The translations under genes were made by a program, and so were the position numbers. A model generated the notes under the pieces. It was not told where the DNA came from, made no database searches, and saw only the letters and a list, made by a program, of their open reading frames with translations. A stretch of 64,000 nucleotides of DNA. Source: Zygnema cylindricum (lineage: Eukaryota > Streptophyta > Zygnematophyceae > Zygnematales > Zygnemataceae). The stretch spans positions 288,346 to 352,345 of the forward strand of contig JBBHKE010001244.1 of NCBI GenBank assembly GCA_037447655.1. Direction: 5' to 3'. Of the stretch, positions 13,590 through 24,600 are shown one piece after another (position 1 is the stretch's first letter; the number at the start of each line of letters is the position of its first letter).

Positions 13590-14080
13590 CGTGGCATGAC
13601 GTGGCGCCGCGTGGAAGGATGACATTCGGTCGCGGGAATTCCGGAGGAAATACGCACAAGTGGAAAAATGACACGCGTCCACTCAAGAGCCTTGTCGTAC
13701 ACCGGTCGTACAGAAAGTACATCGGCCATAGTACCTTTCTGTACTTTACAGTAATACGATTGGTTTGTACTTTAGTAGATAGGGGTTGTGAGAGGGATTT
13801 AGGACTTAGGAAATATTTGGTAGATAGACACCTCTCTCTAAGAGAGCTTTGTATAAATTGGCATTTTTGCCGGCTCAAAACTTATCGCCTGGTTGGTCGT
13901 TTTCAGTGATTCTTTTTGCTACGGACTCAGGGGAGTCCAGGCTACACAGGGGTGCAGTCAAATTGTCAGTTTGCCTTATTGGGCAGAAATGGTCGTGGCT
14001 TAAAGTGGGTTAGCTAAATACTATCTAGAGGCTTCCTGTATTCTGTAGTCCAATGGAGGACACAGAATTGCAAGGACATT
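13590..14080 (+). repeat. TATA-bearing LTR-like repeat, copy 1
   Basis: Shares an ordered set of blocks with 14810-15401 and, inverted, with 18368-18950. These blocks are a GGCGCC-containing 5' part, a CTCTCTAAGAGAG palindrome (about 13832-13848), a TATA-like GTATAAATT (13851), and a GGACTCAGGGGAGTCC hairpin (13923-13938) followed by GGCTACACAGGGG. The layout resembles an LTR U3-R-U5 or a captured promoter. No tRNA-type primer site or paired internal region was found. Confidence 0.6.
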
Positions 14081-14463
14081 TTACGTCATCTTGGAACTTG
14101 GATGGTACGTCAATTTGGCGTTATTATCATCCCGACCCATTTCCATGTCATGCCAACTCATCTTCATACTAATAATACCCTATTGACGAATAGCAAAACG
14201 GTATTGCATGTGTAAATTGTCTTCAAAAAGTTTTGAACGAGGGAGAATACAAGCAATTTTTTTCCTTGCTCGTCTCGCGCATGTACGTACGAAAATGACA
14301 AGCACGTACGGAAAAAAAATCGTGGGGGTCTCGGACCTCCACTTTCATTCATGGGTCCTTTGCAAAAGTTTACATCGTCCACGTCTCTCTCTATCTTTCT
14401 CACTCCAGGGCTCCTCTTTCTTTCTTCTTTAAATGAAATGCAACAATAATAATATTAAATGAA

Positions 14464-14465
<2 letters not shown>

Positions 14466-14501
<36 letters not shown>
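14466..14501. repeat. (TA)n microsatellite
   Basis: An uninterrupted TA run of about 36 bp on the left border of the 0.9-kb insertion in the foldback element. Confidence 0.95.
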
Positions 14502-14503
<2 letters not shown>

Positions 14504-14809
14504 AAAAGAATTAATTATTATTCACTTCTTAATTTAGACTCTAGAGTGAAGAGAGAGAGAGGGAGTCACCATGGCTGCCCCCAAATTCAGAAAGAAACAA
14601 GCATACAGGCAAACAGATTGATAGATTACCAGAATGTTGCCCTATGCAGGATTTGAGCCTTAGTCTACAAAGTATTATTTAGACATACGCCTTAACCATT
14701 TAGGCGTTAACGCAACAATACATTTATGTGGTTCGGTAAGTAATTAAAGTCTGACAAAAAACGTCACTTTCACTTAAACATACCAAAATTGACGAAACGA
14801 CATCTCTAA

Positions 14810-15401
14810 TCAAACGACGCTATCAAACGCGAATCTAACCGTGTAAAATACATTATCGGACGGACGTCGTCGCCCCCGCCAAACGCGAATGAATCTTCGG
14901 CGGCTTTCGGACATAGCGGCGTGCTGTGCCACGTGGCGCCACATCATTGGACGCTGGAAAGGATAGGAGGAGGAACGGTGGCTCCCAAGTTGACAAGTGT
15001 CAACTAGAAGGCCATGTTGTACAATGGCCGTAAAAGAAGTAAAATCGGCCACGGTACCTTCTTGTACTATACACTCTTTTGATTGGCCTAGGGTAGAGTA
15101 GTAGGTAGTTGTGAGTAGGAGTTAAGGGACTTAGCGTGTTTGAGGCGCCTCTTTCGAAATGACCTTTTGTATTTATAGACCATCTTTGGCCAGCCATAAC
15201 ATCTGGCATCATCTGGCAGCCCAGGGGAGCAAATTCAGTGATTATTTGTGCGTTTGACTCAAGGGAGTCTTGTCCTCACAAAGCTGAGGTTGGTCTGATT
15301 TTTTGTGTGCCTGGTGAGAAAGTGGAAAGGGCAAATATTATCCTAGAGGCTTTGCATAGGCTTCTCATTATGTGGGACAATGGAGACCACAGAATTTAAA
15401 T
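14810..15401 (+). repeat. TATA-bearing LTR-like repeat, copy 2
   Basis: Same family as 13590-14080. It has GCCACGTGGCGCCACAT near 14930, TTGTACTATA near 15062, TATTTATAG at 15170-15178, and a GACTC/GAGTC hairpin at 15256-15269. It lies between two TA tracts within the left arm of the foldback element. A tRNA-like segment lies just upstream (14636-14720, minus strand). Confidence 0.6.

Positions 15402-15410
<9 letters not shown>

Positions 15411-15443
<33 letters not shown>
15411..15443. repeat. (TA)n microsatellite
   Basis: A second TA run on the right border of the insertion. After it the foldback arm resumes (AAAAATAAATCGGGAAGCC). Confidence 0.95.
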
Positions 15444-15445
<2 letters not shown>

Positions 15446-16649
15446 TATTAGTTTGATGACATATTGAATGATTAAAGATAAGAAAAATAAATCGGGAAGC
15501 CATGGCGGAAAATCTACGTACTGATGACGTCACAAGGTAGCATGACTTCGCTATGTCACAAAATCCTAAACACTTGCAATATCACAAATTTCTCGACGTC
15601 TACAACTGTCGCCGTTTTTGTAGACATCACCAATTTTAGGAAGTTTCGTAGTCGTCTACATTTCATTTCGCACTATGTCGCACATTTTGTAAACGTCTAT
15701 AACTGTCACATATTTGAAGTAATAAAGGTGCAAGTAGCGATTGACATAGGGTATGTCCCCATGTAATAGGTACTTTGATAAAATATTTTGGATTGTAGTT
15801 GGATTCTCCGTACTACTTTGAACAGTGTCCCTATGTGCGAAAAATGAAATCGAAACTTTGAAATGTGACGGTTGTAGACGTAGGTACAACTTGTGATGAT
15901 TGAAGTAGACTATAAAACTTCCGACGATTAGTGACGTCAACAAAAACAACGACACTGGTAGACGTCTAGATTTTTGTGAAATTGTAGATGTTTAGGGTTT
16001 AGTGACATTGTGACGTCATGCTCACTTGTGACAATGTCAACGTCACTGATTCAATAACTTTCCGCCATGGTTTCCCGATGTCGTTTTTTCTATTTTTTTC
16101 ACTCGATTTGCCATTAAAAAAAAACTTAAAAATTGTCAAAAATAATATTTTTAAAATATCTTTCATTTTATACCAATATTGTCGTGTCTCATTCTAAATA
16201 ATGTGAGATAAAAGCGATAGTGTGAGAGGGAGAGGGGAGAGGCGACGACGGCGCAAAATTTTTCAAAGGACCCCATGAATAAAAATGGAGGTTTGAGACC
16301 CTTGCAGTTTTTTTTCGTACATGCGTGTGACGGGCACGGAGAAAAATAGAGAGGACTCTCCCTCGTCCTAAAATTTTCCCACTCTTTTAGCGCGTGCGTG
16401 GGCATTTTTCATTGCTGTTTGGGCGGTACTTTAACTAAAACCACCCCCTCGAGGTGATTTTGGATGAAGGTTTTTTTTGGGTTGGATACTCTTGCCCGGG
16501 GGTCGAAAAGGGGAAAACGCCAAAATGCGTTCACATGACGACAAACACGACGGACATCCAAAGTATGAATTGATGTTCACTCGATTTTGGTAAAAATGAT
16601 TTTCTCATACGACTAAAGTTTTTGTCAAAGTTCCCTAAATTTTAGGGCA

Positions 16650-18310
16650 AAAAGACATAGAAAAGTGGTTACTTTAAAGGAAAACTTTATTACAGAAAGT
16701 GCGATGGAAAAACCATCAAAGTACAAAGGGGGTAAAATTAGAAGAAAATATAACATTTAAAGACAACAAGAGCCAACAGTTACTAAAGCAAAGCAAAACA
16801 AACAAATGAGGAAAATAAAAGCAAATTAGCTAACTAGCAATACTAAATAAAAAACCAAAGATGACTAGACAAAAAGAAAAACCCACTCTGTATGATGCCC
16901 CACAACCATAACAAACTAAATTCCACACCCACGAAGATCGTGGATGTGGACTAAATCCCGTGGAGGAAGATCTAGGAGGCCCCGCCTATCATCCGCCACC
17001 GTGCTTTAACGGAGAAGGGCCGCAACTTGCCCTCGTTGAAGGGCAACTGATACAGGCTGACGGTAAAAAGCAACGAGGAGGCTTGGGGGTGGACTTCATA
17101 GACCCCTGGATTCAAAAGCTCTCTTAGCACAGTTGCGAAGAAAATCATCAAAATTCTTGTCCAAGGAACGAAAAATCTCTGCTGCAAAACGGACAAACAC
17201 GTCCGTTGATGGGACAAATTGGTCCGCCGGCCTCGGTGAGCGTAATCCGTTTCCTTAAAAGCCGCTGCGTCCCGAGCCGCCACGCCCGTATTCATTGCCG
17301 CGCGAGAAGAAATGTGGGTCCCAGTCGGATTAGTAAGGACCACATCACCCAAGGTCCGCCCAGTCCCGTGGAGGAAAACCAAGTCAACCCGAGGACTTCA
17401 GAGACCACCAGATTGGGAACGACGAGGTAAGATATGAGAAACCTCCCGTTTCACAGTGTAGTATGCTTCGACACCAATCGTAGCAATCGCATCACGAACC
17501 AAATCATGCGCGACAGTGCGTTCACCCCCTCGCGAGCAACGAAGTAAAAGGATGCCGCCGGAGTCAATAAGCTGGTTGCAAACAGAGTTAGGACGTCGAA
17601 GAAGCGGAGGGTGAGGCAAACCCAAACAGAGGAGGATAGCAGAGGTGAACTAGTCATACGTCAGACGAAGTGTCGAAAAAATAGGTATTGCGTGTAACCA
17701 CCCAGCAGCCCCCGGCCCAGAACACGAACGTAAACGAGCACGCGAATGAGCTGAAGGTAACGCATTTAATAAATCATAGAATTCAGCGACTGCCAATTGC
17801 TCGGATATGCATTCGTGCACATGGTAGTTATGGTCAACAATAAGAGATAGAAAAGTTCGCGCTTAGTTTTGGGCATCAGGCGGAAGGAGTGCATGAGCGG
17901 AGAGAAGAGCTTGATGAAAAAACGAGAGAAGAGCTTGATGAAAAATAAAAATATTGTCCTCTACTTTAGGGAGGACTTGGGCTAGAATGGGAACATCATT
18001 GCTATAAAACGAGAAGTGATGGCGGGAGCCACCAAAGACCAACTACCCAAATAAGCCGCTAGAGCAACCCGAGTCACCGGAATCAAACCCAAACCCCCGT
18101 CGGAAATTTGAAGGCTAGCTTGACGGCGTGCAAATGAGCCTTTTGGCTGATCAAAAATCCCATGCCCAACGAGGTGATGGAGAAAACTAAAAAGTCGATC
18201 GTTAAACTCGTTTAGAGAGACGAATGAAATTCTATGGGCTCCATTGCCCACAGAATTCGCAGATCCAAAAGAAGCTAATCTAGATAGTGCCGACTCCAAG
18301 TTGATATAAA
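16650..18310 (-). pseudogene. Decayed LINE, C-terminal part (RT thumb, zinc knuckle, endonuclease region)
   Basis: Read on the minus strand from 18310 down. A frame with FNDRLFSFLHHLVG and GGLGLIPVTRVALAAYLGSW (18299-17982) matches the LINE copy at 42.1 kb. It is followed by GLPHPPLL, a damaged Cys/His knuckle and a HDLVRDAIATIG-like segment (17625-17398), then GVAARDAA and DYAHR (around 17290-17200). The His of the knuckle is replaced (GGILLLRC) and the frames shift repeatedly, so the copy is dead. The 3' tail at 16650-16910 is shared with fragments at 20231, 44590 and 54972. Confidence 0.75.
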
Positions 18311-18367
18311 CCCAAATAAATGATCCCTTGACAATAAGAACCCCAATATACCTTCACCCCTGTGAAG

Positions 18368-18950
18368 AGAAGACCTTCTGTGTGCTCAGTTCCACCACAA
18401 AATGCAAAGCTTCAATATGTGTTTTGGACAATATTCCCCACTTTGACTTTCCCACTGAATAAGTGCCAGCCTGGCACGCAAAGACTCTGACCGACTACAC
18501 CCTTGTGTAGCTTGGACTCCCCTGAGTCCGCAGCAAAAAGAATCACTGAATTTGCTCACCCGAGCATTAAGTTATGGCTGGTCAAAGATGACCTTTATAG
18601 TTACAAGCTCTCTTAGAGAGAGGTACCGAAATATCACTAAGTCTTAGTCTGCCTACTCATGACTACCTTCTACTAAACCCTAGTCCAATAGCAAGACTAT
18701 ATAGTACAAGAAGGTTCAATGGGCGATGTACTTATTGTACGACCATTGTACGACAAGGTCTACTAGGTGACACCTGTCAAATCGGAAGCCATGGTTCCTC
18801 CTCCCATCTTCTCCGGTATCAAATAATGTGGCGCCACGTGGCACCGCCTGACGCTATCTCCGTATGCCGCCAAAAGCTCACTTCGTGTGGCGGCTATAAT
18901 GCCGGCCGTCCGATCAAAACATGTTTTACACGGTTCAGATTCGCGTACAT
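18368..18950 (-). repeat. TATA-bearing LTR-like repeat, copy 3 (inverted)
   Basis: Inverted relative to the other two copies. It carries the GGACTC/GAGTCC hairpin (18514-18529), a TATA-like CTATAAAGG (complement of 18591-18600), CTCTCTAAGAGAG, and GTGCCACGTGGCGCCACA near 18830. It abuts the upstream end of the decayed LINE. Confidence 0.6.
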
Positions 18951-19095
18951 GCAGGAATTGCTCCTTTTGGTTAGTCTGGTGTTAATTAGCTGTTGCATTA
19001 ATGTTTATGTATTTATAAAACCCGTCACGTGTATCGTTTCGATAACGCCTTATTGGTTAAGGCTTATGTCTACAAATATAACCACAGACCATGGA

Positions 19096-19105
19096 NNNNN
19101 NNNNN
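19096..19105. other. Assembly gap (10 N) with flanking poly-C/poly-G
   Basis: Ten N bases are followed by a C run and then a G run to about 19144. The sequence across this point should not be trusted. Confidence 0.98.
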
Positions 19106-19378
19106 CCCCCCCCCCCCTGGGGGGGGGGGGGGGGGGGGGGGGGGATGGTTTGGGTTTTGGAAAAAAAAAATGAAAATTTTCATTTTTTTTATGGTTCGAT
19201 ATATCGGCGATATATCGCGATAGTCTGGTTTTCGATATATCGAATATCGGGTACCTAAAATTCGATATATATCGAATATCGGCAAAGGGTCCTCGATACC
19301 CAACACTAATTATCGAATACCCAAAATTCGATATATATCAAATATCGACAATAGGTATTCGATACCCAACACTACTTC

Positions 19379-19720
19379 TAATGTTGGGTATCGAGGACCT
19401 TTTGCCGATATTCGATATATATCGAATTTCAAATACTCGATAATCGATATATCGCTTCGATTTATTGAAAACCAAATTATCACGATATATCAAGACATTA
19501 ATTTTTTTTTTCCCCAATTTTTTTTATTGACCCATTGGTGAAGATGGTATCCAGACGATTTTCCGCAGCAAGGACAGAGACGGACACTCCGCTTTTGTGA
19601 TATATATGCGATAATTTATGTTGGTCCCGGTAGGATATATCGAGGAATCTGCTCGATCGATATTCGATATATCGAATATCGAAATTATCGCGATATGAAT
19701 TTACCCGATACCCAACACTA
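19379..19720. mobile_element. Non-autonomous hAT-like element, TAGTGTTGGGTA family, with partial copies to its left
   Basis: It begins TAATGTTGGGTATCGAGG and ends CGATACCCAACACTA, with ATATCG-rich interior. Flanking octamers ACTACTTC and ACTACTAG agree at 6 of 8 bases, and the uninterrupted site in repeat A reads GTACTTCAG. Additional ends of the same family (CCCAACACTA at about 19301-19310 and 19363-19372) show older truncated copies at 19185-19372. Confidence 0.7.
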
Positions 19721-20230
19721 ACTACTAGTTTGGCGACTTCCCTAATTTGACCCATGGCCACCATGCCAACTCATCTTCAATTCAAACGTCAATCGATTTA
19801 TAGCAAAATGACACCAGAGTTACGGATAGGAAAATCACTCGCACGTGTCAAATGATTAAACATTTTTGCATGAGGGAGAACTATACGCTTTTTTATTTTT
19901 GCCCGTCGTGCGCATGTACGTAAAAAAAAACATGCGGGGGGTCTCGGATCTGTTCATGGGTCTTTACAAGAGTTTACGCCGCTGTCGAGACACGACAATT
20001 TTGGTATAAGATGGACGAGCTGTGAATAATACAAACTTTGACTATCTTTGCGCATATTTCTGTGACTGGTCGAGAGAGAAAAGACAAAAAAAATAAATCG
20101 GAAAGTTAGAGAAAAAAATCATAGATTAGTGACGTTGACAGAGTCATGGTGTCCACAATGTCACAAAAAACCAAGCGTCTAAAACGTCACAAAAACAACA
20201 TGATATGTAGAATGTAAAGTTTATATTGTA

Positions 20231-20428
20231 AAGAGAGAAAAAATTATTACAGAAAGTGCGATGGAAAAACCATAAAAGTACAAAGGGGGTAAAAAATATG
20301 AAATATAACATTTAAAGACTACAATTGCCAATAGTTACTAAAACAAAACAAAAAAAACAAATGAGGAAAACAACAGCAACTAGGCTGACTAGCAAGACTA
20401 AACAAAAAACCAAAGATGCTCGAAATAT
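20231..20428 (-). mobile_element. 5'-truncated LINE 3' fragment
   Basis: Nearly the same sequence as the 3' tail of the decayed LINE (TTACAGAAAGTGCGATGG at 20253 and 16690). It interrupts repeat B at a site that is intact in repeat A near 9430. A stretch like TTGATATTGTAAAG occurs on both sides, consistent with a target duplication of about 14 bp from target-primed reverse transcription. Confidence 0.7.
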
Positions 20429-20548
20429 ATTGATATTGTAAGGTATCTCGAAGTATTGTCATGTCTCTCGATTTAAAGTGGTGAATTTAGTTTTTAAACG
20501 TCGAGACACCCGCGAAACTATAGCGGAGAATCTTCGCTACAAAAAAAG

Positions 20549-20757
20549 GTTGTTACACCGTGTATCGCTATTAGTGTTAATCACTTTTTCGTCGCTTAAA
20601 AACATATTTCCTCCGTGCACACTTGTCCAATTTTCAGTTTGAGACCGCCAACCGGAAACTGGGAATCTTACCTTTCAATCGCCACCTTCAAGTCCATAAT
20701 TCGACAAGTGTGTACGGAGAAAAAATGTAATTAGTGGCCAAAAAAACATTAACACTA
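20549..20757. mobile_element. Small foldback (MITE-like) element
   Basis: Present in repeat B but absent at the equivalent site of repeat A (near 9545). One arm reads GCTATTAGTGTTAATC and the other is complementary to GATTTAGTGTTAATG; inner arms share TCCGTRCACACTTGTC. Confidence 0.6.
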
Positions 20758-23700
20758 AATCGCGGAGTAGTTTCCAAATGTAAGCCGATTTTGGATAAAA
20801 TTATCCAAAATCACACAAAGCTTGTCTATTTACATGTTTACAGAATATATCCTTGCTATTGAAATGGCTAATAATGTGATTTATGCGATCAAGGTGTCAT
20901 TATTACATCGAACGTGATAAAATGTCGTCAATTATGAGATTTTCGTACGATTTTTTAATCACGGAGACGCATTGTAAGTTACCCCGTTAATACCTAACGA
21001 ATACAAATGCATTATACAACCGGCGCCATACTCAGCTAATTATGTTGGTGAAATTAAAACAAAAGGGACAACAAGTTGCTTACATATTGAGCGAGAAATT
21101 TGGATGGGACTTCACTCATATGTGATTTGTGTTACGATACTAACCTACAACATAATCAATGACGTCGTTAAACGGTTACCGCTACAAAATGAGGAAGCAT
21201 TTCATGTTCGTAGGTTGATGTTGGAGGGGGTCACAAAGGCAATATTTACTTATATAAATATAAACAACGTCGCTATAACCCACCTCCAAAAAGGTTAGAG
21301 GAGGCAAAGCAAGGGACAAAGTACTATTGTATGTAAAAATAAAATTGTATCAATGGATCCACTCGTAGTACATTGTCAACAAATCGTGATTCGTTTGAGT
21401 GAAACAAGATAAATTTTGTCGGCCAAACCGTATAGTTTCATCTTAAAAGGAACAGGTGGGTCAACGGATAATGATTGCATCGCAATAAATGTTAAGAGGT
21501 TGGGCGACGAGAGAGAGATTATCGCGTCAAATAAAATATGCCTTAGATAAACCAATGTGGTATCTACCAACGTATGTAACGATTAAGGCATAATTATTTT
21601 ACTGTATAACAATGTTTTTGTTCACCTAACAATTTTCTATTAAGTCGTTTAGTGTTTGTAAAATTATTGACATAAACAAAAAATAAAAATAACCATTTTT
21701 ATTGTTAGCGTTTGCAAGAACTACTAATAAATTGGTCTAAGCCATTAGGCATTGTAACCTCCATTCGAACGCAAAATTTTAAAAATAACTTTATCGGGAA
21801 AAAATGTGTTTGGATGTACTAAAGGCAACTCAGTTGAATATATTATACCATTTTTAAGTTTATATTCTTTTATGAGTTCAGTATCGCTGGGTTAATGTGC
21901 AAGAAAATCCAAAACTTCCATCGAAAATAAAACATGATGACGATAACAAAAAAACATTATTCGGTTTGTGTCTTCAAACACCCATATTAGGTGCGTTTTA
22001 TAATTATCGTAAGTTTTACTCCACATTGTTAGTTAATGAGATTGACAACATTTTGCGGAAACACAAACTAAAAGAAAAATCGAGTGTCAATCAATAGATT
22101 TTTCGGTATACCAACATCCACACTGTTGAATTTACAGGTAAAGAAAAAATTGTTGAGAGTGTGAGTTTTTCTCTTTTGAGTATATAGTTTTAAATATATA
22201 TTGAGGTGAACAAAATGTAAGGGTCCATAATATTTTTAATTATTAAAATGTTAAAATACGTCGTATAGAACGTGTTTTCGACATTATAAAACAATTGGTT
22301 TTTTAATGCAAAAATGTAACTAATTATTAATATATTTTAGTAAGAAAAACAATAGAATGTGGTGTCGATTTGAAGGCAAGAGGGTGCAAGCAAGTATATA
22401 AACATTTATGAATTCATTTTTTCTATCAACGAAGTTAATTTGGCTAAAAAAGAAAAATTTAAATCGTGATGCACAACGTATTTGTTTGTGATAATAACAA
22501 TGTAACACATGGAAAAAAATGCTTTCGTATTTCACTTCCTCAATCGTTACGTTGATTGTGAAATTAATACCTGTTTTAACCAAACTACTATTTTATTGTG
22601 TCGAGTACTAACTTTGCTCGGTTAACGAGGGCGACAGGTTAAGTGAGGGACTTCGGTAAAATAATAGAGAGAATGACATCGAGTGACATGATGCCTTGTT
22701 GCGATCTATTTGCAATTGTGTTTCAAATTGGATGGTAAATTTATAAGTTTGAATTACGCGGCAAAATAAAACTATAAGTTTGGGTTACAATATAATTCAC
22801 CATGTTTATGTTGTATGTCTATTATCGTTAGTCATACACAATTTGTTCATAATATATTTTATGGTTGTTATCACAATTGTTGAAGCAAAAAAAACGAAAA
22901 ATAATTATGCTCAACACGCAAAATGTACAAACTTTATTCGCAAGTTTAAAGGGGAAAGATTGAAACACTACTAAGAATGATTTTTTATTTTGGATTGGTG
23001 ATATGTTTAAAAAGAGACATTGAAAAAAACATAATTTATAATTGTTTTTGTCGTTTCAGTGAAGCTGAACTAGTTTATTGACTTTATACAACCTTTGTTT
23101 TACGTTTTATAAAAATATATTGCGTATTAGTGTATTGTTAGACTTTAATGTACATGTTGTAACCTTTTTGTGTATGTATTGTGGTCCCACAAATCATGGT
23201 CATTGTGTACCATATTTAAACAATGGGGTTTCATGCGCACGTATTATTCGCAATAAAATTATGAAATAGTGTTATATATAGTGTTGTGTATTGGCAGGGT
23301 TTTGGCGATAATCGATATGTACTTTTTGTTGGCTTGCCTATAATCGATATGTACCTTTTTTTGACTTGCCGATAATCGATATATTGGCATGATATATCAA
23401 CGCCGGTGTTATCGCCGATAAAAAACCGATAATATCAGTTTTTCATCGCGATAACACCGGTACCGATAACCTTGGCGATAATTCTACAATTCTTACCCTA
23501 CAATCGTACGGCTTATTCCGTCGTACTGAACCGTAAGTATTCCGTTACACAGAGTACGAAACATATTATTACACGTGGCATACCACGCTATATACAGCGA
23601 TGAACATAATACAATATATTATAAAGTACTATTATAATGCGTACTATGTTTTATTTACTTATCGCCAATAAGGAATTTGTTGGTCTGGGAGCGATATATC

Positions 23701-24006
23701 GGGACCCCTGACCGTTTGGCAGAGGTCGCAAAAGTCAAAAAAAATCATACCCGAAACCGACCGTTTTTTTTTTTTCAAAATCTGAGTAACCGACGCCCGA
23801 CCGAGTTTTGTCACGCTCCAAAATTGTTAACCGTTAACCGACCGTCGTTTACGAAAAAAAAAAATAACCGAATCTTGATTTTTCGCGACTAACCGTGCCC
23901 GCCCGTAACCGAAAAAGTACAAAATAAATCAATGTACGACGGAATAAGCCAATAATTACGATTTGTCGCGTTCCTTAAAATTTGCGAAATGAATAGTGTT
24001 ACTACC

Positions 24007-24600
24007 GTGTCAGATTTGCGACGCTTTGTCGCGTTCCCTAAGATTTGCGAAATGAATAGTGTACTACACCGCCAATCGTTATTAGCGTTGTGTACGCTAA
24101 TTCCGTCCCGCTTTTTCTTTTATTATTCTCAAATAGAATTATCCACACTAGTTGAAAAAAACCCTAATTCCTAATTAGAATAGACGATTTCTTCGAAAAT
24201 TTTCAAATTCCCAATTAGCGTAAACCACGCTAATTATTTGTATACGCTAAAAAAATTTACACGCTAATAACGATTGGCGGTGTACTGTGTCAGATTTGCG
24301 ACGCTTTGTCGCGTTCCCTAAGATTTGCGAAATAAATATTGTACTACCGTGTCAGATTTGAGACGCTTTGTCGCTTTCCCTAAGATTTTCGAAATGAATA
24401 GTGTACTATCGTGTCAGATTTGCGACGCTTTGTCGCTTTCCCTAAGATTTTCGAAATGAATAGTGTACTATCGTGTCAGATTTGCGACGCTTTGTCGCGT
24501 TCCCTTTGATTTGCGAATTAAATAGCTTACTACAGTACCGTGTCAGATTTGCGACGCTAATCATGATGCCACGTACTTCCACGATACCAAAAGTACAAAG
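24007..24600. repeat. 62-bp tandem array (GTGTCAGATTTGCGACGC units)
   Basis: Units start at 24007, 24287, 24349, 24411, 24473 and 24540, spaced 62 bp apart except for the insert at 24066-24283 and a 67-bp last step. Each carries GACGCTTTGTCGCG/T and TTYGCGAAAT-like blocks. Confidence 0.9.
24066..24283. mobile_element. Small inverted-repeat element inside the tandem array
   Basis: Ends are ACACCGCCAATCGTTATTAG and its inverted complement, flanked by ACT on both sides (24063-24065, 24284-24286). The interior includes TACGCTAA repeats. It carries no coding capacity. Confidence 0.8.

Larger units (their letters stand above)
14160..16450. mobile_element. Long terminal-inverted-repeat (foldback) element
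   Basis: 14230-14460 is matched, inverted, by about 16160-16400: a GAGGGAGA block, CGCATGTACG, GGGGGTCTC, ACCTCCA, TTCATGGGTCCTTTG and AAATGAAAGATAT. An inner inverted pair is GGGAAGCCATGGCGGAAA (15497-15514) and its complement near 16052-16073, and the core 15520-16050 is itself palindromic with repeated GACGTC. The left arm is interrupted at its TA tract by 14502-15410. Long inverted repeats with little coding content fit a Mutator-like or foldback element. Outer ends and target duplication were not determined. Confidence 0.65.

Noticed and set aside
24007-24600. CRISPR-like array
   Set aside because: The 62-bp units are contiguous without unique spacers, in a eukaryotic nuclear transposon.
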